Of a DNA stretch of 64,000 bases, positions 38,477 through 47,608 are shown in pieces. Origin of the DNA: Flavobacterium sp. A45 (GTDB lineage: Bacteria; Bacteroidota; Bacteroidia; Flavobacteriales; Flavobacteriaceae); assembly GCF_002001005.1 (NCBI RefSeq), contig NZ_MUNX01000151.1:1-64000 (forward strand), in the 5' to 3' direction. A program made the position numbers and the translations under genes. A model generated the notes under the pieces. That model saw nothing but the letters and a program-made list of their open reading frames with translations. It searched no databases and had not been told where the DNA came from. Numbering within the stretch: position 1 is the stretch's first letter; each line of letters starts with the position of its first letter.

Positions 38477-39163
38477 TTACTGTAGTCTTTTTAAAACTTC
38501 TGTTATTTTTTCAAATGTTCTAAAATTTTTGTGTTCTACCTTATGGTCAATTTTTTCATGTGCCCAAGTCGTGTGAAAAGGAATGTGAACGGCGTGTCCG
38601 CCAATTGCTAAAACCGGCAATACATCCGATTTTAAGGAGTTTCCAATCATAAAAAATTCCTCGGGTTGTATCTCCAAGCGCTTAAGCAAGTCCGAATAAT
38701 CTACTTCTTGTTTGTCTGACATCACTTCAATATGGTGAAAATAATGTCCCAACCCCGAATTGTGCAGTTTTCGGCGTTGATCCAATAAGTCGCCTTTGGT
38801 GGCAACCACCAATTTGTATTTTCCGTGCAAAGCCTGCAAAGTTTCCTCGACACCATCAAGTAAAACGACTGGCTTTTCAAGCAATTCTTTCCCGTATTGA
38901 ATGATTTTTTCAATAATTTCAATCGGAATGGTGTTGTTCGAAATTCGCATCGCCGCTTCAATCATCGAAAGAATATAGCCTTTGATTCCGTAACCGTACA
39001 ATTTAAGATTATCGATTTCAATTTTGAACAACTCCTTCGAAATCCCCTGATGAGACAAATAATCTTCCATCAAACCACAGAATTTTTTCTCGGTTTCATC
39101 AAAATAGGTTTCGTTGATCCATAAGGTATCATCGGCATCGAAGGCAATTACTTTTAGGTTCAT
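38477..39163 (-). CDS. HAD family hydrolase
   Basis: A 228-residue cytosolic phosphatase of the haloacid dehalogenase superfamily. The nucleophile motif is FDADDTLW (Asp9 and Asp11), a helical cap follows, motif II is VVATKGD and motif III/IV FFMIGNSLKSDVLPV supplies the acidic metal ligands. The substrate cannot be told from sequence. It lies 69 bp downstream of metG and may be read through from it. Confidence 0.9.
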   Translation of the reverse strand: MNLKVIAFDADDTLWINETYFDETEKKFCGLMEDYLSHQGISKELFKIEIDNLKLYGYGIKGYILSMIEAAMRISNNTIPIEIIEKIIQYGKELLEKPVVLLDGVEETLQALHGKYKLVVATKGDLLDQRRKLHNSGLGHYFHHIEVMSDKQEVDYSDLLKRLEIQPEEFFMIGNSLKSDVLPVLAIGGHAVHIPFHTTWAHEKIDHKVEHKNFRTFEKITEVLKRLQ

Positions 39164-39179
39164 GGTTTTATTTATTTTA

Positions 39180-39222
39180 CCGCAGATTCGCTGATTATGT
39201 TTATTAATCTGCGAATCTGCGG
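39180..39222. repeat. Palindromic intergenic repeat between metG and HAD gene
   Basis: Perfect 12-bp arms (CCGCAGATTCGC and its complement) with a further 5-bp inner stem after one mismatch. No T tract follows. Its CGCAGATTCGC wording resembles repetitive intergenic elements seen in Flavobacterium genomes, and related wording occurs on the other side of metG near 41310-41370. Confidence 0.55.
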
Positions 39223-39231
39223 TTGAATTTT

Positions 39232-41292
39232 TTAATTTATAGTTTCCCCATTCCCAACGCCATCAGCATCCGGATTCACGAAAACCAATTTTTCTTCGGC
39301 ATTGGTAGTCATCAAAATCATTCCTTGACTTTCTACGCCGCGAAGGTTTCTTGGTGCTAGATTCACGAGAACCGTAACACGTTTTCCAACAATATCTTCC
39401 GGTTTAAAACTCTCTGCAATTCCCGAAACGATTGTGCGAACATCAATTCCGGTATCTACTTTCAAAATCAAAAGTTTGTTGGCTTTCGGCATTTTTTCAG
39501 CTTCAAGGATTGTTCCCACACGGATATCCATTTTGGCAAAATCTTCAAATTGGATTAAGTCTTTTTGAGGCTCCGCTACTTTATTCTCAGCTTTGTTAGC
39601 TGTTTTAGTTGCTTCCAATTTGTCTATTTGTTTTTGAATTTCTTCATCTTCAATTTTTGCGAAAAGCAATTCAGCTTCACCAATTTGATGACCAGCTGTC
39701 AATAAATCAGAACTATCAGTTATGGTTTTCCAGTTTAAAGCAGATTCAATCTTCAAGATTCGAGACAGTTTTGTGGCTGTAAACGGCAAGAAAGGCTCAC
39801 AAAGCGAACTCAAAGCAGCCGCAATTTGCAAGGCTACATACATTTGTGTTTGTACACGGGCCGGATCGGTTTTTACCATTTTCCAAGGCTCTTCGTCAGC
39901 TAAATATTTGTTTCCAAGTCTGGCGACATTCATCATTTCACCAAGAGCTTCTCTAAATCTATATCTCTCCAATGAACTCGAAATCACGGCTGGATACGCC
40001 TTCAATTCGGTCAAAGTCGCTTCGTCAACTTCTGACAATTCATTTGGTTGAGGTACAAGACCATTGTAATATTTATTAGTTAAAACAACAACACGATTAA
40101 TGAAATTTCCATAAATCGCTACCAATTCGTTGTTGTTTCTTGCCTGAAAATCTTTCCAGGTAAAATCATTGTCTTTGGTTTCGGGTGCGTTTGATGTTAA
40201 AGCATAACGCAAAACATCCTGTTGGTTTGGAAATTCTTCCAAGTATTCGTGCAACCAAACAGCCCAGTTTTTAGAAGTCGACAATTTGTTTCCTTCTAAG
40301 TTTAAGAACTCATTTGCAGGCACATTATCCGGCAAAATATAGCTTCCTTCGGCTTTTAGCATAGCAGGGAAAATTACGCAGTGAAAAACAATATTGTCTT
40401 TCCCAATGAAGTGAACCAGCTTGGTGTCCTGATCTTTCCAGTACGGCTCCCAATCTTTTCCTTCGCGTAAAGCCCATTCTTTGGTAGACGAAATGTATCC
40501 AATTGGTGCATCAAACCATACATATAATTTTTTTCCTTCGGCACCTTCTACGGGAACATCAATTCCCCAATCCAAGTCACGAGTTACAGCACGAGGCTCC
40601 AATCCGCCGTCGATCCAAGATTTTACTTGTCCATAAACATTCGGTTTCCAATCATTTTTATGCCCAACAAGAATCCATTCATTCAAAAAATCTGAATAAC
40701 GATCCAAAGGCAAAAACCAGTGTTTCGTAGATTTCAAAATAGGAGTTTCTCCCGTAATGGTCGATTTAGGGTTGATTAAATCGGTTGCGTTTAGCGTAGA
40801 ACCACATTTTTCGCATTGATCACCATAAGCTTCTTCATTGCCACATTTCGGGCAAGTTCCAACTACAAAACGGTCTGCCAAAAATTGATCTGCTTTGGCA
40901 TCATACAATTGCTCGGTTACTTCTTCAATAAAATCACCTTTGTCATACAGTTTCCTGAAAAATTCCGAAGCGGTATCATGATGAATTTTTGCCGAAGTCC
41001 TGGAGTAATTGTCGAATGAAATACCGAAATCTGAGAATGATTTCCTAATAATTCCATCGTATTTATCAATTACTTCCTGTGGCGTAATACCTTCTTTTTT
41101 AGCTTTCATCGAAATAGCAACGCCGTGTTCATCGCTTCCGCAAACAAACAAAACGTCTCTTCCCTGTAAACGTAAATAACGGGAATAAATGTCCGAAGGC
41201 ACGTAAACACCCGCCAAATGCCCAATATGTATGGGTCCGTTCGTATAAGGCAATGCCGCTGTAATGGTATATCTTTTTGGATTCTGTATCAT
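39232..41292 (-). CDS. metG: Methionine-tRNA ligase
   Basis: Cytosolic enzyme charging tRNA-Met, 686 residues. Class I motifs HIGH ([13 protein letters not shown]) and the KMSKS variant NKLSTSKNW are present, with a zinc knuckle [18 protein letters not shown] and a C-terminal EMAP/Arc1p-type tRNA-binding domain ([18 protein letters not shown]) from about residue 580. The open frame extends upstream to 41385, but ATG 41292 gives the family start [19 protein letters not shown]; the extra 31 codons lie in an intergenic repeat. Confidence 0.97.
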   Translation of the reverse strand: MIQNPKRYTITAALPYTNGPIHIGHLAGVYVPSDIYSRYLRLQGRDVLFVCGSDEHGVAISMKAKKEGITPQEVIDKYDGIIRKSFSDFGISFDNYSRTSAKIHHDTASEFFRKLYDKGDFIEEVTEQLYDAKADQFLADRFVVGTCPKCGNEEAYGDQCEKCGSTLNATDLINPKSTITGETPILKSTKHWFLPLDRYSDFLNEWILVGHKNDWKPNVYGQVKSWIDGGLEPRAVTRDLDWGIDVPVEGAEGKKLYVWFDAPIGYISSTKEWALREGKDWEPYWKDQDTKLVHFIGKDNIVFHCVIFPAMLKAEGSYILPDNVPANEFLNLEGNKLSTSKNWAVWLHEYLEEFPNQQDVLRYALTSNAPETKDNDFTWKDFQARNNNELVAIYGNFINRVVVLTNKYYNGLVPQPNELSEVDEATLTELKAYPAVISSSLERYRFREALGEMMNVARLGNKYLADEEPWKMVKTDPARVQTQMYVALQIAAALSSLCEPFLPFTATKLSRILKIESALNWKTITDSSDLLTAGHQIGEAELLFAKIEDEEIQKQIDKLEATKTANKAENKVAEPQKDLIQFEDFAKMDIRVGTILEAEKMPKANKLLILKVDTGIDVRTIVSGIAESFKPEDIVGKRVTVLVNLAPRNLRGVESQGMILMTTNAEEKLVFVNPDADGVGNGETIN

Positions 41293-41299
41293 AAAATAA

Positions 41300-41373
41300 T
41301 TTAGTTTGCTTCTCTCGCAAAGACGCATAGGCGTAAAGAGAATAAAATGGCGACTTTTCGGCTTTGCGAGAAT
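41300..41373. repeat. Intergenic CGCAAAG-type repeat upstream of metG
   Basis: The stretch contains CTCGCAAAGACGC (41313-41325) and, inverted, GCTTTGCGAG (41361-41370), enclosing about 40 bp. Such CGCAAAGACGC words are typical of dispersed Flavobacterium intergenic repeats. Confidence 0.45.
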
Positions 41374-41382
41374 AATTTTGTG

Positions 41383-41390
41383 CAAAAATA
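41383..41390 (-). promoter_or_regulatory. -7 element upstream of metG
   Basis: Reads TATTTTTG on the minus strand, matching TAnnTTTG about 90 bp before the start. The repeat element would lie in the leader. Confidence 0.35.
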
Positions 41391-41536
41391 AGCAATAGAA
41401 TTTTTATTTGAAGCTATTTCCCACTATCCGTTTCAAATATATTCTCTGAACTCTGCTGGAAATAAAATTATGTGTAGTAATCGAGTCTAGGAATTCAGGA
41501 ATTTGATCTGTCTCTTATTTTTAATTTGGCTTTGTT

Positions 41537-41544
41537 TATATTTG
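41537..41544 (+). promoter_or_regulatory. -7 element upstream of the small basic protein
   Basis: TATATTTG matches TAnnTTTG 28 bp before the start at 41572. Confidence 0.4.
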
Positions 41545-41571
41545 CATGTTAATTATAAAAGATTAGAAATT

Positions 41572-41742
41572 ATGGCAAAAGGACCTGAAAAAAACACGAA
41601 GAATAAGGCTTTACATACCAAATTGCTAAATCGAAAAAAGGCTAAACTTCAAGAAGAAAAAAAAGAAAAAGCACTACGTTTGAAAGCTTTAGTTGCTAAA
41701 ATGAATCAGAAAAAGAATAGTGACGAATCTGATCCTATATAA
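41572..41742 (+). CDS. Small basic lysine-rich protein
   Basis: A 56-residue, strongly Lys-rich protein (MAKGPEKNTKNKALHTKL...) with a long basic amphipathic helix. Such small proteins are conserved in flavobacteria; the charge suggests nucleic-acid or ribosome contact, but this is inference. The frame is open upstream to 41503, but ATG 41572 fits the -7 element and composition. A weak hairpin AACCC/GGGTT with T tract overlaps its stop codon (41741-41757). Confidence 0.65.
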   Translation: MAKGPEKNTKNKALHTKLLNRKKAKLQEEKKEKALRLKALVAKMNQKKNSDESDPI

Positions 41743-41860
41743 CCCGTTTGGGTTTTTGCAATCCCAATCCATAATAATATAAAGAATATCAGTAATTATA
41801 TAACAGTCTTCAGACGCTCTAAAGTTAATTTAGCCAATATTAATTTTAAATAAATAGAGC

Positions 41861-42283
41861 ATGAAAACTAGGAAAAGCATAATATTTGCATTAGCGTTGA
41901 GTATCGGATTATTTGCAACTTCTTGTAATTCTACTGATGAAAACGAAGGAGCTACAATAGCACCTATAGAAGGGAAATGGGGTATTGTTAAAGTTGGTTT
42001 CGATAATAATGGCGTAGAAACATTGGCTGATCCTCCACAAAATCAAAGTGGCTGTGATCATGATTACATTAATTTAAAAATTGATAATACAATGACTTCA
42101 GGAGATTATAATTCTGCTGTTAGTCCATGCGCATTAACAACTGTATCAGGTACATATACCAGATCAGGGGGTAAATTGACAATTGTTACAAGTGGTGTAA
42201 CGACAACATATGACATTGTTAATCTCACAGTTAGTGAATTAAAATTGAAACAAGGTAACGCTATCTCAGTCTATATCAGATAA
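41861..42283 (+). CDS. Lipocalin-like lipoprotein
   Basis: A 140-residue lipoprotein with lipobox FATSC (Cys22), then a small beta-rich domain beginning IEGKWGIVKVGFDNNG, which is the pattern of flavobacterial lipocalin-like proteins of unknown ligand. Two further cysteines (about 67 and 88) could form a disulfide. It has its own strong terminator. Confidence 0.75.
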   Translation: MKTRKSIIFALALSIGLFATSCNSTDENEGATIAPIEGKWGIVKVGFDNNGVETLADPPQNQSGCDHDYINLKIDNTMTSGDYNSAVSPCALTTVSGTYTRSGGKLTIVTSGVTTTYDIVNLTVSELKLKQGNAISVYIR

Positions 42284-42330
42284 TAAATTTGTTCTGATAC
42301 TAGAATCTGCACTTTTGGGATGTAGTATGA

Positions 42331-42372
42331 AACGGAAATGACTTTTTAAAAGTTATTTCCGTTTTTTTTTTT
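42331..42372 (+). terminator. Rho-independent terminator after the lipocalin-like gene
   Basis: AACGGAAATGACTTTT and AAAAGTTATTTCCGTT pair with one G-T wobble, followed by at least ten T. Confidence 0.88.
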
Positions 42373-42419
42373 GAATGATAATCAAAGTAAAAAATAACTA
42401 AGGCATAAATTGTCTTTAC

Positions 42420-43304
42420 CTAAAACAATTTTTCAAACTCAGCAGGCATTTTATTTATTGGTTTTATTTTGATGTCTTTATAATAAACTTCGCCAGCTTC
42501 ACTTTGCAATTGTATTTTTCCTTCGACTAATGGCTGGAATTTTTCACCGTCAAAATAGCGGGAATTCTGTAAAACCATTACCACTTTTCCATTGATGATA
42601 TGAAGACTTTTCCCTTCAAAACAAACCAATTCTATTTCTGTCCAACCGTTATTAGAGGTTTCAGCTCTCATTTTTCGCATGCAAAACCCTGTGTTTTCGG
42701 TATGTGTTCCAAACGGAATAAATTGCTGGCTTTCATCAGCCACGGCATTCATGCTGCCTTCAGGAATATACGCTCGGATGTCGATTGCTGCATTTGCAAT
42801 ATTCCAATAATCTCCAAAATGGCCTTCCATAATTTGAAATTCTTGCGAGAGCATCCAAGCTCGCCAGTAATCCACACCCGCTTCGCCTTGTGAGTGATAC
42901 AGTACACCTGCATCCATTAGTTTATCGGTTCGGGGTTCCCATTTTTTGGTTCCAAATTTCACTTTTAGTTTCAAGCGGTAGTTTTTAAATTTTTCTTTGG
43001 TAAAAACACAGCCATAATATTCCCCCGAAACTTTGAGTACAGGCTCTTTGTTTTCCTGCACTACGGTAAACATATCGTTTACATTCTTGTTGTAGCCAAT
43101 AGGAGGGATTTCGACCCCGTTCGCATCCGTTGGGACTTTGCCGGAATAACCGTTCTGGTGTTTGTAACTTAGATACATATCCCATTTACTAAGGTTGTTG
43201 TCCAGTAAATTGATCCAGCCATCTTCGGACGAATTTGTGTTTTTAGTTACAGAGGTCAAGCTAAAAAGAAGGGCAAGTGCTATTACTAAAGGAATTTTTT
43301 TCAT
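42420..43304 (-). CDS. DUF1080 (3-keto-disaccharide hydrolase fold) exported protein
   Basis: A 294-residue exported protein with signal peptide and a DUF1080 domain. The jelly-roll start is visible in WINLLDNNLSKWDMYLS, then YYGCVFTKEKFKNYRLKLKV and DAGVLYHSQGE. Family members are linked to cleavage of 3-keto-glycosides or carbohydrate binding in the periplasm. No sugar-utilisation genes are adjacent, so the substrate is open. Confidence 0.88.
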   Translation of the reverse strand: MKKIPLVIALALLFSLTSVTKNTNSSEDGWINLLDNNLSKWDMYLSYKHQNGYSGKVPTDANGVEIPPIGYNKNVNDMFTVVQENKEPVLKVSGEYYGCVFTKEKFKNYRLKLKVKFGTKKWEPRTDKLMDAGVLYHSQGEAGVDYWRAWMLSQEFQIMEGHFGDYWNIANAAIDIRAYIPEGSMNAVADESQQFIPFGTHTENTGFCMRKMRAETSNNGWTEIELVCFEGKSLHIINGKVVMVLQNSRYFDGEKFQPLVEGKIQLQSEAGEVYYKDIKIKPINKMPAEFEKLF

Positions 43305-43513
43305 AAGGTTAGTTTACGGTAAATTGATAGAAATTATTGTAACAAAACTAATGAATTTATTAAAAGATGTAGTTTGAACACTTATTTAAAAAGAAGGGAA
43401 TTATCTTTTTTTGTTTAATAAATGGTTTTATTTGATAAAAAACAAAAGCAGTAGTGCCTCAGTATTATTATTTGATGCAATTTTGCATTTCATTACATAA
43501 AAAACAAACACAC

Positions 43514-44053
43514 ATGGAATTCGGCAGAATCATTATTTCAGAAACGGCTTTTAACAGTGAAAATCCGCAAGACGTTATCAACTCTAATATTTCGGTTATC
43601 AATTTAATGCGTGAGGAAAAAGTTGATGATGATCTAATTCACGAAGATGCGTTGATGAGTTATTATTTGGACTATTATTATTCCCAATATGTTTTGGGTA
43701 ACTTTGCTCAATTTGTACATCATTCCGGTTGGAACAAAGAGTTAAATGAACTGATTGAAGAAGGCTTGGCATTGATTGGTGCCTACAACCATTTGGAATT
43801 ATTCCAACAGCTATCCAAAAAAGTAAAATTAATGAGCAGTGTAAAGCTCAATAAATTCCTGAAAGGGAAATTGGAAGGAGTCAATCCCACAAGAGATTTG
43901 CTTATCAACGACACTTTTTTCGAAATCGAAGAAAATCTGGTTACCTTGAACGCCAACTTTTTGAAATCACATCCCGATTTCGAAGTGCTTTCCGTTGACG
44001 AAATGTTTGCTGTTTTAGAAGAATTTGTAGGGCATGAGATAAAAAGGGAATAG
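43514..44053 (+). CDS. DMP19/DUF4375-like cytosolic protein
   Basis: A 179-residue soluble, acidic, helical protein. The segment YYLDYYYSQYVLGNFAQFV (residues about 56-74) resembles the central motif of the DMP19/DUF4375 family, whose known member in Neisseria is a DNA-mimic protein. The open frame begins at 43454, but ATG 43514 (MEFGRIIISE) is preferred because the upstream residues are not protein-like. Confidence 0.55.
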   Translation: MEFGRIIISETAFNSENPQDVINSNISVINLMREEKVDDDLIHEDALMSYYLDYYYSQYVLGNFAQFVHHSGWNKELNELIEEGLALIGAYNHLELFQQLSKKVKLMSSVKLNKFLKGKLEGVNPTRDLLINDTFFEIEENLVTLNANFLKSHPDFEVLSVDEMFAVLEEFVGHEIKRE

Positions 44054-44164
44054 TTTATTCAATTTTGTTATATCTGACTGAAGGATTAAGATGTACAAAG
44101 ACTTCTTACTTTAACTCGATAAAGACGATATTGTTTTTTGCTTGTTTAATAAATCATTCTATTT

Positions 44165-46081
44165 CTAATTCTTCACAAATTTCAATTTTTTTGAGCCAGT
44201 ATCCGTTTGTATACTCATAAAATAAACACCAGACGACCAGGAACTAATATCCCAAGTAGTTGCCGAACGGGTTGTTTTTATCCTTTGACCAGCGATGTTG
44301 TAAAAGACTGTTTTCTCAATAGTTATTCCGCTTAGTAGATTGAGAGAGAGAATGTCGTTTTGCTGATTTAAGGATATTTGTGCCGTTGTCAATTCAAATT
44401 TTTCTTTACTTAATGTTGCGGAGTTTCCTTTTGAAATGATGTTTTTATTTGGGTCGAAAGTAATGCTCGAAATGGTGAAAGGAACGTTTTTCGTAAAAGT
44501 TTCCCCATTGACGGTGTTGTTTAAAACCAAATCCAATTGTTGGCCACCAGTTCCAAAAACACGAATGGGCACCGGCATCTCAAAATAAGAAACCGAAGCA
44601 TCTGATTGCGTTTGATTGATAGTAAATTTAGCTTGTCCGCCACTTAAATTCTGGGCTGTTATGTTGTAAATAGGATAACCCTGATTGTAAATCCAGTCGT
44701 TAAAGAATTCGGTTAGACTACTGTCATAAACAGCTTCTAAATGTGATTGTAAATCGGGTGTTTTGGAGTATTTGTAGGCTAGATTGACATCTTTTAAATA
44801 ATTTTTGAGCGCTTGAAAAAACAGATCATCCCCCATTTTGAAACGAAGCATATTCAGGACCATAGCTCCTTTATTATACGTTAATCGGGAGTCGAAAATT
44901 CTGTTGACATTGGTCAGATCGGTATCCGTCAAATATACTGCCCCATTAGTTTGGGAAGTAATGTTGTTAATCATTTTGTTTTTTTCAGTTTCAAAAGCGG
45001 ATTGGCCATCAAAATTTTCGATTACTAAAGCAGCAACATAAGTAGCAAATCCTTCGTTAAGCCAAATATCTTTCCAGCTACCACAAGTGATTTTGTCTCC
45101 AAACCATTGGTGCGCCATTTCGTGGGCAATTAATCCTCTGCCAAAACTATTCATAAAGGAAACCGTGGTGTGCTCCATTCCGCCACCCCAGCCAAATTGT
45201 GCGTGACCATACTTTTCGGTATGGAAAGGATAGATTTCGAATAGGTTTTCATACAAATTCAAAATCAAGGGAGTTTGATCCAATTGTGTTTGTACCGAGG
45301 CTAATGTCTCGGGATAAATGTAGTTGATTATTGGATATTGGTTGGGAGCAGTTCCGCCTGTTTGGTTGTATACACTATAATTGGTTACGGCTATGGCAAT
45401 CAAATATGCTGGAATTGGGTAGTCATGATGAAAATGGGTTGTTTTAGCGGTGCCATTAATTACTGGTGCGGCAGGTTCAATACCATTAGAAACACTTACA
45501 TATTGTGAGGGGGCTGTAATATAAATATCGATGGCATCTACCTTGTCGTTCAAATCTTGTTTGCAGGGCCACCAATCACGTGCGCCATAAGGCTCAGACA
45601 GAGTATATAAAACAGGCGAATTATTGTGAGTAGAAGTAGTGAAAGCTGCTTCGCCAGTTGCAGGTGCTCCAGAATAGGAGATTACGACAGTTGCCGAAGC
45701 GCCCGAAGTGAGCATGCTTGGTAAAGTAATGACCAATTCGTTATTAGCGTTTTGCGTAAATGCCAATCCTAATGCATTTTGTGTAACGTTGCTTACCGTG
45801 AGTTGATTGGTGAGGTCAAACGTAACTGTTGTAAGATCAGTTAGTGCTGTGAAGGTTGTGGTCACCATTCCCGAAATAAAATAATTACTAGGGTCTACGG
45901 TAAATTCCAGTTTGTGGTAGGTAACATCATAGTTTTGAGTGTTGGGATTGACTCTCAAGTTCATTTTCTTACTAGCCATCTTTTGTTCGAGGATAGCAAT
46001 ATCTTTTGTTTGGCTTTTGTTTTTTTGGCCATAGCCCGAAATCATTATAGCCAATAAAACAATCAAGTATCTTTTTTTCAT
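44165..46081 (-). CDS. M1 family metallopeptidase with T9SS type A sorting domain
   Basis: A 638-residue secreted zinc aminopeptidase. Signal peptide (ISGYGQ), M1 N-terminal beta domain, substrate motif GGMEH in place of GAMEN, zinc site His320-Glu321-His324 in HEMAHQWFGD and Glu343 in LNEGFATY. The last ~75 residues form a type A T9SS tail (TVFYNIAGQRIK, then SSGVYFMSI and KKLKFVKN), so it is released or displayed at the surface. The frame is open to 46105; ATG 46081 gives the leader MKKRYLIVLLAIM. Probably feeds on peptides. Confidence 0.93.
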   Translation of the reverse strand: MKKRYLIVLLAIMISGYGQKNKSQTKDIAILEQKMASKKMNLRVNPNTQNYDVTYHKLEFTVDPSNYFISGMVTTTFTALTDLTTVTFDLTNQLTVSNVTQNALGLAFTQNANNELVITLPSMLTSGASATVVISYSGAPATGEAAFTTSTHNNSPVLYTLSEPYGARDWWPCKQDLNDKVDAIDIYITAPSQYVSVSNGIEPAAPVINGTAKTTHFHHDYPIPAYLIAIAVTNYSVYNQTGGTAPNQYPIINYIYPETLASVQTQLDQTPLILNLYENLFEIYPFHTEKYGHAQFGWGGGMEHTTVSFMNSFGRGLIAHEMAHQWFGDKITCGSWKDIWLNEGFATYVAALVIENFDGQSAFETEKNKMINNITSQTNGAVYLTDTDLTNVNRIFDSRLTYNKGAMVLNMLRFKMGDDLFFQALKNYLKDVNLAYKYSKTPDLQSHLEAVYDSSLTEFFNDWIYNQGYPIYNITAQNLSGGQAKFTINQTQSDASVSYFEMPVPIRVFGTGGQQLDLVLNNTVNGETFTKNVPFTISSITFDPNKNIISKGNSATLSKEKFELTTAQISLNQQNDILSLNLLSGITIEKTVFYNIAGQRIKTTRSATTWDISSWSSGVYFMSIQTDTGSKKLKFVKN

Positions 46082-46102
46082 TTTAAAATTCAATTGGTAC
46101 AT

Positions 46103-46110
46103 CAAATATA
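46103..46110 (-). promoter_or_regulatory. -7 element upstream of the M1 peptidase gene
   Basis: Reads TATATTTG on the minus strand, 22 bp before the start; no clear -33. Confidence 0.4.
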
Positions 46111-46359
46111 GTTAATGATTTGGCTATATTCTTTGTATGATTTACGGTCTGTTGAATTTTAGTTTTGCTTTAGTTTAAATGTATTGTTGAATAATTAGAC
46201 TAAATTTAAAATTTATTTTACTGTAAATCAATACAGTGATGTTAATTTTAAATAATGTAAATAAAAAATAAATATCTTTATAGTTAGGAAATCAATGCTT
46301 TTCTAGTTGTTTTTATTTGCCCTAAATGCAGATTTATCGTTTAACATAAATATGGATCT

Positions 46360-46791
46360 ATGCAAAAAATTACTATTTTAATTAGTGGGTTTTTATTTGT
46401 TTTTTCGCTTCAGGCAAAAGAAGAAAAAACGTTCTCATCGATTGTTTTTAAAGAGCCTTTAAAGAATTCTTATTCAAAAATTCAAGATAAGAATGTAATC
46501 AAAGGGAATTGGCAAAGGGATGATTCGGCTATTGAATTGCACATTTCTAAACTTTTTGATAATGGTTCATTGGAACTGAATTATCTGAATTCGAAATTTA
46601 TTTTTGTTGAAAAAGCGGGTTGGACAAATTCTTCGAATATTTTACGGCTATTTGTCATTTACAGACAAGAGGATAATCCCGGTTATAGCTTGTCATTGCG
46701 TTATCTTGCTGAAAAAGATTTGTTAATAGGAGCTTATGTTGACGGCACCGATAACAAAACATACAACGTAACTTTCAAAAGAATCAAATAA
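46360..46791 (+). CDS. Small exported protein of unknown function
   Basis: A 143-residue protein with signal peptide (LISGFLFVFSLQA). The body alternates strands (GNWQRDDSAIELHI, GSLELNYLNSKFIFVEKAGW) like a small periplasmic beta-barrel or lipocalin-type fold. No family recognised. It converges on the small beta-barrel gene and shares the terminator with it. Confidence 0.65.
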   Translation: MQKITILISGFLFVFSLQAKEEKTFSSIVFKEPLKNSYSKIQDKNVIKGNWQRDDSAIELHISKLFDNGSLELNYLNSKFIFVEKAGWTNSSNILRLFVIYRQEDNPGYSLSLRYLAEKDLLIGAYVDGTDNKTYNVTFKRIK

Positions 46792-46811
46792 ATTTATTTG
46801 GAATCCAACAA

Positions 46812-46843
46812 AAAAAGCCACCTGATCTCTCAGATGGCTTTTT
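46812..46843. terminator. Bidirectional terminator between convergent genes
   Basis: AAAAAGCCACCTGA and TCAGATGGCTTTTT pair with one mismatch around TCTC; A tract on one side and T tract on the other. Confidence 0.87.
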
Positions 46844-46861
46844 GAAATTATATTTATAAAA

Positions 46862-47380
46862 CTAAAGTTTAAATGTAACTCCAAATTTTGCACCACTTGT
46901 AGCTGAACCACCACCTAGTTCAAGATTAATACCAAAATTATCGGTAAAGAAATAACGACCACCTACTTGAAGTCCAAGCCCCAAAGATGTATTGTCTGGG
47001 TGTGGATTATTGTCGTAGTCATCATAATTCCAAATGTAATACGTAAGACTAGCTCCAGCATAGAAATCAAATTTGCTTGGCATATGTAATATTCTGTTGA
47101 AATGGTAATTACCGTTTGCTCCAATTCCTATTGCAGTGGAATCATAGTTATAGGAATTTCCATTATTGTTATATGGATCATCATCTGTTTGAAAAGATAA
47201 TTGACCTCCAAGAGTCCAATCTTTTGCAATCCCATAATCAAGACCAATATAGACAGGAACTCCCCAGCCTGAAAGTCCTACACCTGCGTTTAATTGTGTT
47301 CCTCCTGGTTCAAGCGGAGCTTGTGCAAATGCCCCAGTCGATATTATACCAAAGGCAAACATTAGAATAAGTTTTTTCAT
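46862..47380 (-). CDS. Outer-membrane beta-barrel protein
   Basis: A 172-residue protein with signal peptide (GIISTGAFAQ) and about eight amphipathic strands, for example TQLNAGVGLSGWGVPVYIGL and GINLELGGG, ending in the aromatic/hydrophobic residues FGVTFKL typical of barrel proteins. It belongs to the broad PorT/OmpW-like beta-barrel group; exact role unknown. Confidence 0.82.
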   Translation of the reverse strand: MKKLILMFAFGIISTGAFAQAPLEPGGTQLNAGVGLSGWGVPVYIGLDYGIAKDWTLGGQLSFQTDDDPYNNNGNSYNYDSTAIGIGANGNYHFNRILHMPSKFDFYAGASLTYYIWNYDDYDNNPHPDNTSLGLGLQVGGRYFFTDNFGINLELGGGSATSGAKFGVTFKL

Positions 47381-47608
47381 AAATTTTGTTTTGTTTTTAA
47401 ATACAACGTAAAATTAAGGTTTTATTATAGTGTCTTCTTTATTTTTGACAAAAAGAAGGGTTTTTTCTGTGAATTTTACAAACATATTTCAGAATATGCT
47501 TCTGGTAACTTTTATAAAGTTGCTGATTATCATTGCTTTCAAGTGTAAATTGTTTTTATCGTGATTTAAATTCAAAGAGGATTTCTTTATAAAATCACAT
47601 GTAAGGAA

